From the NCBI GenBank assembly GCA_022984795.1, contig JALIHJ010000047.1, positions 1-64,000 on the forward strand: DNA of 64,000 nucleotides, written 5' to 3'. Positions 19,048 through 27,912 of this stretch are shown one piece after another; the stretch's first letter is position 1, and the number at the start of each line of letters is the position of its first letter. This DNA comes from Fabrea salina. Its lineage: Eukaryota > Ciliophora > Heterotrichea > Heterotrichida > Fabreidae. The position numbers were made by a program, and so were the translations under genes. The notes under the pieces were generated by a model. That model worked only from the letters and a program-made list of their open reading frames with translations, ran no database searches and was not told where the DNA came from.

Positions 19048-20160
19048 CTAAGAGTTTTCTTTTGCTTCAAGCAGTATTTTGGAAGTTTCGAACTCAGAGG
19101 AGCCTTTGGAGTAGGGGTTGTTGCCTGCCTCAACTTGCAGCCAAAGTTCTCTTACTTGGTCGAAGTACTTATGCTCCATGGCTTCGCACGCCATAAGTCG
19201 CTCTGCGTGGTTGTACTTGAGGAGGCTGGAAAGCAAGTCAATGACTTCTGGGTTAGCAAGGTGTTTGTTTTCCTGTGTTATGAATTTACTCCAGGGCTTC
19301 TTGGGAAAGTGCCCAAGTTTGCCTTCGAACTCAGAGTCAAGTTCCAAGTCGTAGTCTTCCAAGTAAGCGTGGAGTTCCTCTGTTCCCAAAACCCTTGCAA
19401 TTTTAATGAGTTGGTCGTAGTTGTCTTGGCCGTGGAAAAAAGGGTCTTTTTTGAAGACAATCCCTGCTAAAGTTGCTCCTAGACTCCACATGTCTAGACT
19501 GTAGTCGTAGAAGTTATAGTTCACTAAGAGTTCAGGTCCTTTGAAGTACCTTGATGCCACCCTCACGTTGTACTCTGTGTCTGGCAAGTAAAACTCAGCC
19601 AGTCCCCAGTCAATCAGGCGCAGTTTCCTTTGGGAGTGGTCTATCATGATGTTGTTGGGCTTTACATCTCTGTGCATGATACCTTTTGAGTGCGAGTAGT
19701 CTAGAGCCTTCAGAACTTCGTAAGTGTAAAATCTGATTTCAAAGTCGTTTAGAGTGGGGTAGAACTCCCTGAAGTCAAGGTTTTCTGTGTACTCGTTGAT
19801 GATGGAGGGAGTTTTGGAAGCCTCGTCCCTCACTACGTCAAGTAACTTAGTGATGTTGGGGCCTCCGCAGAGGTTTTGCAATATTTTTATTTCGCGCTTT
19901 ATCTTCCTTTTGCGCACAGGCTTGAGTATTTTAACAACTACTTTTTCTTTGCTCAGGACGTTCATGCCCAAAAAAACTTCGGAGTACTTGCCTCTTCCAA
20001 TTTTCCGGATGATTTCGTAGTCGTCTTGTCTTCCCCAGTCGATTTCTAGTTCATCGTAGTTGTAGTAAGCACTGGGTTTGCTTAGGTTGGCTTCAGCGTG
20101 CATGCGGGCTTTGTGTGTGTAGCCCATAGGTCTTGCTAGCTTCCAAAGGTACTTCAGCAT
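19048..20160 (-). CDS. CSNK2A: Casein kinase 2 catalytic (alpha) subunit
   Basis: 370 aa. A complete protein kinase: glycine loop [16 protein letters not shown] lysine, catalytic loop [12 protein letters not shown], and the CK2-typical DWGLAEFY in place of DFG, then [21 protein letters not shown]. The lysine-rich stretch that binds polyanions is present as [14 protein letters not shown]2 is a constitutive Ser/Thr kinase for acidic sites in nucleus and cytoplasm. The N-terminus is about 30 residues longer than usual. It converges on the protease gene with 9 bp between stops. Confidence 0.95.
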   Translation of the reverse strand: MLKYLWKLARPMGYTHKARMHAEANLSKPSAYYNYDELEIDWGRQDDYEIIRKIGRGKYSEVFLGMNVLSKEKVVVKILKPVRKRKIKREIKILQNLCGGPNITKLLDVVRDEASKTPSIINEYTENLDFREFYPTLNDFEIRFYTYEVLKALDYSHSKGIMHRDVKPNNIMIDHSQRKLRLIDWGLAEFYLPDTEYNVRVASRYFKGPELLVNYNFYDYSLDMWSLGATLAGIVFKKDPFFHGQDNYDQLIKIARVLGTEELHAYLEDYDLELDSEFEGKLGHFPKKPWSKFITQENKHLANPEVIDLLSSLLKYNHAERLMACEAMEHKYFDQVRELWLQVEAGNNPYSKGSSEFETSKILLEAKENS

Positions 20161-20175
20161 TTATAATGACTTATG

Positions 20176-21360
20176 TTAAAAGAGTTGGCAAGCTTTGCTT
20201 TTTTTGGTTTTACCAATGGTGTCTTGAGGGTGGTAGTGGGTTACAAACTTTAACTTGAACTGACTGAAAACAGGTTTGTGGTCTGACTCTGTGTTGTGCA
20301 TTACAGAGTCGTAAGACTTCTGACTCAGAACGCCCTCTGGGTCTTTGTACAGAATTCTGTCTGTCCAGGCAGGAATTCTTTGTTTTTTAGAACTGTCGTA
20401 AGTAAGGGTTCCTACATCGAACCTGTAAGTAGGCACAAAGTCGAGACTTCCTTCTTTGTATCTGCTGAAGAACCCGTTTTGGATTTCTTTAGACAACTGT
20501 TCTCCGTTCTTGAGGGGCTGCATAACTTCTTCGCGGATAAGCAGTTCCACTGCGTCTCTGGTACCGTTGATCCTATAGTTGAGGTCCCCCAGAAGTAGAC
20601 CTGCGTCAACTCTGTCACTGGCTAGTCCTGCTTTGGGGTAGTAGCAAGGAATTCCTAACTGCTTTTCGATGCGGAGCCAGTCTTCTGTTCTTTTTTTAGA
20701 GTTTTTTTGTCCAGCAGCTAAGTGGACTCCTACCACCATTAGTTTGGTGTGGCCTAGTTTAAAAGAGATTCCAATTCCTCCTTTGTTAGAAACTATGTTC
20801 CCCATTCCAGTTGCAACAGTGTCGTGTTCAACAAAGCCTATTAGTTTTTCAAGAGATTTGTGGGCAAAAACTATTAAGTGAGTAGCTCCCACTGAGCCAC
20901 TTTCTACAACAAAGTAGTTTTCTCCTAAAGTTTGTGAGATTTTGAATTCCCACTCTTTTTTGGACTTGAATATCAGTGAAGAAGCAATGGACCGCATGCA
21001 TTCCTGTGCACAGATAACATACATATGGTGGGGAATGTCAGGTCTGAGTATGTCATGCAAGGTGTTTGGAGAGGGCTTTCCGTGCATGTTCCAAGTTACT
21101 GCTAGTAGTCTGATTTTTTCCTTTTGAAAGGCATCTGGAAGTTCAGTGCTTTGCCACTTCCAAGTTGGTTGTCGTTCATACCACTCTTTATGCTGAGGTT
21201 TGGGTTCGCCCCGTGCAGACTGGAGTTGCACGAGTTGCGCAGTTTCTTCTAGTTCTTGGTTGGGAGATTCCTGGAACCCAGGGGGTTCTTCTAAGTCGTC
21301 AGAGTCGGCTTCAAAGGACTTTTGCTCCTCTGAGATTTGGGAGTCCTGAACTTCAGACAT
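20176..21360 (-). CDS. Inositol polyphosphate 5-phosphatase with C-terminal CaaX
   Basis: 394 aa. The catalytic domain (about residues 85-375) shows the family motifs: VTWNMHGK, NKGGIGISFKL, GVHLAAGQ, LLGDLNYRI, PAWTDRILYK and SDHKPVFSQF. These enzymes remove the 5-phosphate of PI(4,5)P2 and PI(3,4,5)P3. The protein ends CQLF, a CaaX box expected to be geranylgeranylated, as prenylation anchors INPP5E and INPP5B. The acidic N-terminus (about 65 residues) looks disordered. It shares a 65-bp divergent promoter region with AHI1, a ciliary protein, which favours an INPP5E-like ciliary role (inference). Confidence 0.93.
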   Translation of the reverse strand: MSEVQDSQISEEQKSFEADSDDLEEPPGFQESPNQELEETAQLVQLQSARGEPKPQHKEWYERQPTWKWQSTELPDAFQKEKIRLLAVTWNMHGKPSPNTLHDILRPDIPHHMYVICAQECMRSIASSLIFKSKKEWEFKISQTLGENYFVVESGSVGATHLIVFAHKSLEKLIGFVEHDTVATGMGNIVSNKGGIGISFKLGHTKLMVVGVHLAAGQKNSKKRTEDWLRIEKQLGIPCYYPKAGLASDRVDAGLLLGDLNYRINGTRDAVELLIREEVMQPLKNGEQLSKEIQNGFFSRYKEGSLDFVPTYRFDVGTLTYDSSKKQRIPAWTDRILYKDPEGVLSQKSYDSVMHNTESDHKPVFSQFKLKFVTHYHPQDTIGKTKKSKACQLF

Positions 21361-21425
21361 TATTTTTGTAAACAGTTACAACAATCCACAAGGGCCAATA
21401 CCGCTTTCCATTTATTGTAATTTGA
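21361..21425. promoter_or_regulatory. Shared divergent promoter region, 5-phosphatase and AHI1
   Basis: Only 65 bp lie between the two start codons (21360 minus and 21426 plus). Any promoters for both genes must sit here or inside the coding regions. No specific factor site recognised. Confidence 0.5.
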
Positions 21426-23720
21426 ATGCAAACACTGTACTCGAGAAGTTTGCCAAGCAGAGAAAACCTCCAGGAAAGCCAAGAAGAAGACAAAAACGAA
21501 GTCCAAAAAGAAACCCCTAAAGTCCTAAAGCCCCTTGACGAAGTTGAGTCTCCTGTTCTGAACATGAACAACCCCAGCATAGTTAGGGGCTTCCCAGTTT
21601 TTGAAAGACTAGGGGCCTCCTGCACCAACTTGTTTAGTTTCTGTTCAAGGTCAACCAAGAAGTACATCACCCGCACCTACACTTCTGAACACATGAAAAC
21701 CCAAACCCAAGGAATCTACGACAAACTTCTGCGTGCTATGCAGAACTTCCGCGAAAAAGTGCTTTACTTGAAAATACACGACACCAACGGCTTGGAACTA
21801 GACCCCAACATCATCCACCCCTTTGTAAGAGTGCACTTCATGGACCTAAACACCCAAAGTTACATTTTGAAAAGTTCTGACCGCAATGTGTTGGGGAGTT
21901 TTGAAGGGTTTGGACAAATCAACGCTAGTAAAGAGTTTTCCAGTGGAGAAGCACCTTATGTTTTGCCTTTTTCAACTCCTCCGTGTGATTTAAGAGTCAC
22001 TGGGGAAAACGACCCTCACTTCGACCAAGAATTCATTTTGGACGAAGAGGCTTACCATTTGTTGACTCCAGACACAGTGATCTTGTTTGAAATACTGGAC
22101 TTTAACTTCAAACTCATCCGTGAAAAGTCCAAACTCTTGAGGAACGACAACCTGTACCCCATTGCTTGGGGTTTTTTGAGACCTGTAGGCAACACCAAAC
22201 TCCACTTTGGAGTAAGTAAGTTGCAACTCTACCGGTACAGGTTCAAAAACAAATCCAACTTCAAAGAACTAAGACGTCCTGAAGTCTTTTACGATTTTAA
22301 CTGGTACGCAAAGGAACTTTACCCTTCCTTTTTGCGAGTAGAACTCAGACTGATTTCTCCCCCCAAAAGGAAACTAGTTCAGTACCCTTCTTTGACAGCC
22401 TTTGAAAGGGAAGTGGGTGGAGGAGTTGAAGAACTCGAAGCCCAAGCTGCTGCTCCTCAAAACATGAAAGTCAAGGAAGAACTAGACCCTGAAGCAGTTG
22501 CCAGGGCCAAACGTTTGGCTAGGTGGCGCAGACTTTACTCTGAAGCTTGCCAACTCCCAAACAAGTTAGCTTACAAGTTCAGTGCTAGTAAACTGGGGTG
22601 TTGGCGACTAGCTTTTTCCAACAGCGGAAAGTACCTGGCAGCCAGCTGTATCGACGAAGAAAGCACCATTAAAGTTTTTCAGGTTGAAGACGGTAAATTA
22701 GCTATTACTCTCAGAGGACACGCAGACATAGTTCACGACTTAGCCTGGAGCCACGACGACTACTACCTTATGAGTTCTTCGAGTGACGGAACTGCTAAAA
22801 TTTGGAACTTCAGCAAGTTCTTTTCAGGCGGAATGGACATTATGGGCTACACCCAGACTTCTGCAAACCCAGGAACTGCAGAGTTTTGTTTGGGGAACAT
22901 GAACCATCCCTCTTACGTGTACTCCGGAAAGTTCCACCCCCAACAACTTTACGGGTCTGAGTTCTTAGTTGCTTCTGCGTGCTTTGACGGGAGAGTGAGG
23001 TTTTGGTCTTACAGTGCTGAGTTTAGACTAGTAAGCGAACTCAACATTGTGCCCCAGAGGCTGTACGAGTACAACTTCTTAAAGTCCCAAATGGGCTCAA
23101 CTGCCCAAGAAAGGGCTTTTTTGGAACACAGGCACCCCAATGTAGTAGTTTTTGACCAAACAGACAAACTTTACGTAGGAGACTCCTTAGGGATGATCCA
23201 CATAGTTGATGTTGGGATTTCTAACAACACCCTGAACCCCTACATAGTCAGACAGATTGAAAAAGACGAACTCTCAGGCGACCCAATAAGCCAAATGTCA
23301 CTCCAGCCCCCAGACTTCCGCTTTTTGTTAGTGCAGTCTAGAGACAATGTCCACAGACGCCTTGAACTGGACTTTATGAACCAGGAAAACGCTACTTGCA
23401 TCATTGACACTAGTTTCTTTGGGTCTAAGTGTTCTAAGTTTGCAGTGAAGAGTTGCGTTAGCCCTGACGGGAGTTACCTAGCCTCAGGTTCTGAGGACGG
23501 AAAGTTAAACATATGGGACATTGCAACTGGCTTCCAAGTAGACGTTTCAGACTGGGAAGTCAACATGAAGGACCTAGTTAGCGACGTAGCTTGGAATAGT
23601 ACCTATAATATGGTTGCTGTGGCAGGGTTTGGTTCAGAGTTGCCTATTTTGGTGTTTGTGTACGAGAAAAGCCAAGAAGACGCAGACGCCCTTATGTTGG
23701 CGATGGAGCAGGACAATTGA
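21426..23720 (+). CDS. AHI1: Jouberin/AHI1-like ciliary transition-zone protein
   Basis: 764 aa, ATG start, TGA stop. The N-terminal third holds the conserved AHI1 beta-rich region (PFVRVHFMDLNTQSY, later FDQEFILDEEAYHLL, LYPIAWGFLRPVG). The C-terminal half is a WD40 propeller beginning LGCWRLAFSNSGKYLAASC with units such as LRGHADIVHDLAWSHDD and CVSPDGSYLASGSEDGKL. The vertebrate SH3 domain is absent, as in other protist forms. AHI1 acts at the transition zone in ciliary gating, trafficking and positioning. An acidic tail ends the protein. Confidence 0.88.
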   Translation: MQTLYSRSLPSRENLQESQEEDKNEVQKETPKVLKPLDEVESPVLNMNNPSIVRGFPVFERLGASCTNLFSFCSRSTKKYITRTYTSEHMKTQTQGIYDKLLRAMQNFREKVLYLKIHDTNGLELDPNIIHPFVRVHFMDLNTQSYILKSSDRNVLGSFEGFGQINASKEFSSGEAPYVLPFSTPPCDLRVTGENDPHFDQEFILDEEAYHLLTPDTVILFEILDFNFKLIREKSKLLRNDNLYPIAWGFLRPVGNTKLHFGVSKLQLYRYRFKNKSNFKELRRPEVFYDFNWYAKELYPSFLRVELRLISPPKRKLVQYPSLTAFEREVGGGVEELEAQAAAPQNMKVKEELDPEAVARAKRLARWRRLYSEACQLPNKLAYKFSASKLGCWRLAFSNSGKYLAASCIDEESTIKVFQVEDGKLAITLRGHADIVHDLAWSHDDYYLMSSSSDGTAKIWNFSKFFSGGMDIMGYTQTSANPGTAEFCLGNMNHPSYVYSGKFHPQQLYGSEFLVASACFDGRVRFWSYSAEFRLVSELNIVPQRLYEYNFLKSQMGSTAQERAFLEHRHPNVVVFDQTDKLYVGDSLGMIHIVDVGISNNTLNPYIVRQIEKDELSGDPISQMSLQPPDFRFLLVQSRDNVHRRLELDFMNQENATCIIDTSFFGSKCSKFAVKSCVSPDGSYLASGSEDGKLNIWDIATGFQVDVSDWEVNMKDLVSDVAWNSTYNMVAVAGFGSELPILVFVYEKSQEDADALMLAMEQDN

Positions 23721-23724
23721 GTAA

Positions 23725-26070
23725 TTAATTTAATTCTAAGTTTCCTGAAATCTGTAACTTTAAAAGGGGAACAAGGGTATCCCTGAGTTTCGGGCTTTGG
23801 CTTCTGACACTCAAAGTAACTTTCATGTTCCTAGGGTCAATCACTTTCACCAGTAAACCTGCTTTGTAGTCCTTGAAAGTTCCTAACCCTAGTAGTTCTG
23901 CTTGAGTGAGGTTTGTTAGTTCCTGGCAAGAAAACACTGAAAAAGCCCCAGCTAGGTTAATGTGGTTTGCAAGTTCTTTCATGGAAGTTATGTTGTTCAT
24001 TTGGAGTTCTAAAGTGGCTTCTGAGCCCTGAATGGCATCCCACTCTTCCAAAGCTTCTGTTGGAGTGCCTTTGAAACCTTCTATGAACCTAATCATAGTC
24101 ACAGGCAAAAGTAGTTTCATGAGTTTTGAGTTTTTATAACAAATTTTCAGAGAAAGAGCTGGAATTGCACTTGAAAACCCAGTCATTATTCCTCTCAGTC
24201 GTCTGTTGGCTTTGCTGTTCTGGGGAATTCCTTCAGAGGAGTGAGTTTGGTCTATTGCAACTTTCAAGTTTTCATCGCAGTCCTTAATTTCAGTTACGAG
24301 TTCTTGGATGGGCTGATTTGACTTATTGCCTATAAACATGATGGCCTGGACTTCGTTGTTTTGCAAAGCACACTTAAAACCTACTTGGATGTCTTCGTCG
24401 TCATAAAGCACACCTGCCCCCGTAGAGTTCACTGTTCTGTAAGCATCTTTGTTAACTGTTCCTAGTTCAGTTACTTTAGATTCTTCGGGCAACTTAAATT
24501 CAAAGGGTTGGTCTTCGTCACTTGAAGAATCCGCGTCAAAGGGATTTGAAGACTCGAACTGTGAAAGGTAACTCTGAGGGTTTTGCAGTTCAAGTGTTTG
24601 AGGAGAGGCTTGTTTAGGGGGACTTTGGGGGGGTTTTTCTAGTTCTGTGAAGGGGTCAAGTGGTTGGGAAGGAGGTTGTTTGGGAGGACTTTGTAACTCT
24701 GCGAAAGGGTCGAATGGCTGGGAAGGGGCTTGTTTTGGGGGACTCTGGGAAGGTTTTTCTAGTTCCTTGGAGGGGCTGAGCGACCGGGAAGGGTTCTGGA
24801 TTGTTGGTTTAGACTTTAGTTGCTCAGAAACAGTTTGGATTCTTTGGGTTATTGATTGGTACTCTTGTTTAAGTTTCTGGTTCTTTTTAAGAAGTTGGTT
24901 GTAAACATTAGTTTTTTGGTTAAGTGTTTGTTGTAAACCCTCAAGTGAACTCTTTAAACCTTGATTTTCAGACTCCATTACATGAACTTGGTTGGCAGTT
25001 CCGCTGTCTTCCAACTGTCTGTCTTTAATTTGGGATTTTAGTTGGCTGTTTTCAGACTGCAACTGACTGAGCAAAGATGGACCAGAGGAGTAGCTGCTTG
25101 AGTAAGGGGATGCTGAGGGGAGTTCTTGAGTGGTTTGTTTTGGGGGAGGAGAAGAAAACTCTAGGTCTAGGTCTAAAAGGTTAAGGGGGTCCGACTGAGG
25201 TTTGGTGGTGGTTGGCATAAGGATTTCAGGAACTTCTTCGTCTACTTCAAAGTCTGAAGAGTGAGCTTTTCCAGACTGGTTTAGGGCTGCTTGGACTTGG
25301 TCGTTTAAGTCAAGAAGCATTTCGATTTGATCGGAGTTAGAAGAAGTCATTGCATTTTCAATTTGAACTTCAAGTTGGGTTTTCATAGTTGCAAGAGTAT
25401 TCCGAACTTCTTCCAAAGCGTCCAAAGGTGGGTTTTCGGACTGGACTAGTTCTCTGTGGAACTCTAGTGTGTTTTGTATGTTTTGGATGGTTTCTAGAGT
25501 TGTGTCTATGGTCTTTTTGGGAGGCGGTTTCTTAACAGGTGACTTCTTGGGGGATTCAGGTTTGGGTGGAAAAGCTACTGCGTCGTTAATTAGTTTCATG
25601 TAAGCTTTGTAAAAGCCACTTTGGCCCCCCCCAGGAGCAGTTCCAAAGTTTTCAGCCCAAGTTCTGATGTAGTTGAGAAGGTACTTCAAAAAGTCTTCAG
25701 AAGCTTTTTGTTCGTAAGGACCTGCAGCACTGATTTTTCCAAAAATGTCTTTGCCCCGGTCTAGTTCCTTTGAGTGTTTGTTGTGGGAAGCAAAATGAGT
25801 GAGTCTGGACAATATCTTTTTTTGAGTGAACATTAAAAAGTCAGTGTTGGCTGCCATGACACAGGAATGGAGGAGTTGGAGCGCTCTTAGTTTTTGGACA
25901 GCTGTGGTGTTTTTGTCTTTGATGGTTTTCTTAATAGTAGTGATTACTTCTTTGCTTACTGAAAAAGGAGCCCCGCCTTTGATGGAGTTAGGCAAGTCTG
26001 TGATGGCTTTATCGAAATCAACACTGCTTGAAGTAGCTTCCTTTACAACTTCAGATGGCTTCTTAGACAT
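23725..26070 (-). CDS. VHS-GAT adaptor ending in an AP-2 alpha-type appendage (GGA-like chimera)
   Basis: 781 aa. Residues 1-175 are a VHS/ENTH-like superhelix (AITDLPNSIKGG, RALQLLHSCVMAANTDF). Residues about 195-285 resemble a GAT domain ending DQIEMLLDLNDQVQAALN. A clathrin box LLDLD sits near residue 298. A coiled coil (about 345-425) and a Pro/Gln-rich linker with DPF, DPF and NPF motifs follow; part of the linker is a tandem repeat of roughly 70 nt (about 24610-24760). From about 550 to the end is a two-part ear whose platform (LLPVTMIRFIEGFKGT, ELLGLGTFKDYKAGLL) resembles the alpha-adaptin appendage rather than a gamma ear. It is probably a monomeric clathrin adaptor. Confidence 0.82.
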   Translation of the reverse strand: MSKKPSEVVKEATSSSVDFDKAITDLPNSIKGGAPFSVSKEVITTIKKTIKDKNTTAVQKLRALQLLHSCVMAANTDFLMFTQKKILSRLTHFASHNKHSKELDRGKDIFGKISAAGPYEQKASEDFLKYLLNYIRTWAENFGTAPGGGQSGFYKAYMKLINDAVAFPPKPESPKKSPVKKPPPKKTIDTTLETIQNIQNTLEFHRELVQSENPPLDALEEVRNTLATMKTQLEVQIENAMTSSNSDQIEMLLDLNDQVQAALNQSGKAHSSDFEVDEEVPEILMPTTTKPQSDPLNLLDLDLEFSSPPPKQTTQELPSASPYSSSYSSGPSLLSQLQSENSQLKSQIKDRQLEDSGTANQVHVMESENQGLKSSLEGLQQTLNQKTNVYNQLLKKNQKLKQEYQSITQRIQTVSEQLKSKPTIQNPSRSLSPSKELEKPSQSPPKQAPSQPFDPFAELQSPPKQPPSQPLDPFTELEKPPQSPPKQASPQTLELQNPQSYLSQFESSNPFDADSSSDEDQPFEFKLPEESKVTELGTVNKDAYRTVNSTGAGVLYDDEDIQVGFKCALQNNEVQAIMFIGNKSNQPIQELVTEIKDCDENLKVAIDQTHSSEGIPQNSKANRRLRGIMTGFSSAIPALSLKICYKNSKLMKLLLPVTMIRFIEGFKGTPTEALEEWDAIQGSEATLELQMNNITSMKELANHINLAGAFSVFSCQELTNLTQAELLGLGTFKDYKAGLLVKVIDPRNMKVTLSVRSQSPKLRDTLVPLLKLQISGNLELN

Positions 26071-26134
26071 TTTTATGCTGGAAGTAGCTGTGCAACTAAG
26101 TTACAATGACATTTCGTTAAATTCATAATTCAAA

Positions 26135-26347
26135 ATGAACAACATGACTGAAGAAGCTCAAAAAACTGAAGAAAAAGAAAACCTGCAACAAACCCCAATA
26201 TCCAAACTCGTGGCTTCTTGTGCTGAAAACAGTCTGCCCGAAATATCGGTGTTGTGTTTAGATACTCCTTCAAAAGAAGAATTCGGACCAGCTCCTTCCT
26301 TCACTCCTTCGTTTGCTGAGATGAAAAAACCCAACCCTTACATATAA
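26135..26347 (+). CDS. Small acidic unknown protein
   Basis: 70 aa from ATG 26135 to TAA. The composition is polar (TEEAQKTEEKENLQQTPIS) with a proline-rich end (FGPAPSFTPSFAEMKKPNPYI); no membrane segment or domain. It is likely disordered. Support is limited to a clean ATG-to-stop frame in a region where nearly all sequence is coding, and position 64 bp downstream of a divergent start. It could be noise. Confidence 0.5.
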   Translation: MNNMTEEAQKTEEKENLQQTPISKLVASCAENSLPEISVLCLDTPSKEEFGPAPSFTPSFAEMKKPNPYI

Positions 26348-26537
26348 TTATTTGTTAATATTGGTAAACTGCTTTAAAAAGTTTGAGTGCCAACCTGAAG
26401 AATAAATGGGCCTCCACATAAAGGGGCAGTTTTAAACCTAGTTAAGAGTTGGGGACTCATTGCAAGTCTGGGTCTAACATTTATAAACTTACAATCATAA
26501 TTTAAAATGAGTCAAAATCAGTAATAATCAATAAATT

Positions 26538-27905
26538 ATGCTTGAAGAGCAACAGACGTCTCTGACTTCATCTTCAGCAGCGCCAAACCCGCCAGAAGGT
26601 TACTCCATAAAACCCTCAGATTCTGAAACACCTGTTAAAATGGGCTCTGAAATTTTAGGGAGCAACCCGGGAAAAGAACACACAGAAAGGTCCATGCAGT
26701 TCAGCAACCACCAGATCTCAGCTGTGAACTACAAACTCCCGCCTAGATTCAAACTTGACCCCATCGGTAAGGCAGACTCGCGTTCTTCCAACAAAAGGAA
26801 ATCTGAGGCTGAGAACCTCGACTTCGATGTGCGGTTCCAACCGCGGGTTCAGGAAAAACGCGCCACCCGGGAAAAACGTCCCGTTGTCTACGAAGAGGTC
26901 GACACGGTGCCCCGTCAGGGCGAAGCGCACAAAAAGATCAACAAAATTCTTCAAAGCATCAAAAAGAACCCCATGGCTGAGCCTTTTTTGACTCCAGTAG
27001 ACCCCAAAGAAGCCCCTGATTACTACGAAGTGATAGACGAACCCATGGACTTAACTACAGTTGAAAAGAAACTGAGAAACGAAGAGTACGAAACAGCTTT
27101 TCAGTTCGCTATGGACATGAGGAAGATTTGGAGCAACTCTTTTTACTACAACGCCAAAGGCTCAGAAATGTTCCAAGTGACTATGGAGCTCAGTTCGCAC
27201 TTTGAAAAGTTGATGAGAGGCAACGAGCACTTAGTTCTCAAAGAAAAGAAAGACATTGTGAGTGACTTGTACAGGAAAGTCGAGAAACTTTCCAAGGGCT
27301 TCAAAGAAATGCAAACCAAAAACACTGCCACTAGGGTGCAGGTGAAGCCCACTGAACGGCCAATGAGCATCCAAGAAAAGAAACAGTTGTGCCAGAACAT
27401 CAAGAAACTAGAACCTAGGTTTTTAAGAGGAGTGCTGGACATTGTGAAGGAGTCCATGGACGTCCAGGGCGAAGAACTCGAGTTCGACATCGACAAACTG
27501 CCCACCAAAACCTGTCGGGAACTTGAAAAGTACGTCAAGCAGTGCCTGCAGACTTCTTCGCGTTCACAAAAGAAGAAAAAGCCACAAACAGTCAACATAG
27601 AAGGCATCAAAGCAGCTACAGACGCCAGTTCAAGCCGACTGCACGAACTAGACAACCAGCTTGAGCAGATTGCTCAACAGACCAAACAAGAAACAGCAAC
27701 TAAAGAAGAAGAAAGTCAAGAATCCGAGTCCTCTTCGTCTTCTAGTGAAAGCGAAGAAGAAGACATCCCTGCTCCCCAACAACCTACTTCAGCCCCCCAA
27801 GACAACCCTGCCCCTTCAGTGTCTTCTATGTGGAACAGTTTTTTACAACAGACTAACCAAATTGACGAGGATGACGCTTTTAATAACATGAATTTTAGTG
27901 CTTAG
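26538..27905 (+). CDS. BET-family bromodomain protein (one bromodomain plus NET)
   Basis: 455 aa. One bromodomain at about residues 135-230 (ADP-like PVDPKEAPDYYEVIDEPMD, and YYNAKGSEMF with the acetyl-lysine-binding Asn). An extraterminal NET domain follows at about 275-340 (MSIQEKKQLCQNIKKLEP to LPTKTCRELEKYVKQCL). The tail is Glu/Ser-rich with a run of serines typical of CK2 sites. BET proteins read acetylated histones and recruit transcription factors; plant GTE and protist BETs also have a single bromodomain. Note that CK2 alpha lies 6 kb away, with no functional link implied. Confidence 0.93.
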   Translation: MLEEQQTSLTSSSAAPNPPEGYSIKPSDSETPVKMGSEILGSNPGKEHTERSMQFSNHQISAVNYKLPPRFKLDPIGKADSRSSNKRKSEAENLDFDVRFQPRVQEKRATREKRPVVYEEVDTVPRQGEAHKKINKILQSIKKNPMAEPFLTPVDPKEAPDYYEVIDEPMDLTTVEKKLRNEEYETAFQFAMDMRKIWSNSFYYNAKGSEMFQVTMELSSHFEKLMRGNEHLVLKEKKDIVSDLYRKVEKLSKGFKEMQTKNTATRVQVKPTERPMSIQEKKQLCQNIKKLEPRFLRGVLDIVKESMDVQGEELEFDIDKLPTKTCRELEKYVKQCLQTSSRSQKKKKPQTVNIEGIKAATDASSSRLHELDNQLEQIAQQTKQETATKEEESQESESSSSSSESEEEDIPAPQQPTSAPQDNPAPSVSSMWNSFLQQTNQIDEDDAFNNMNFSA

Positions 27906-27912
27906 ATAACAA

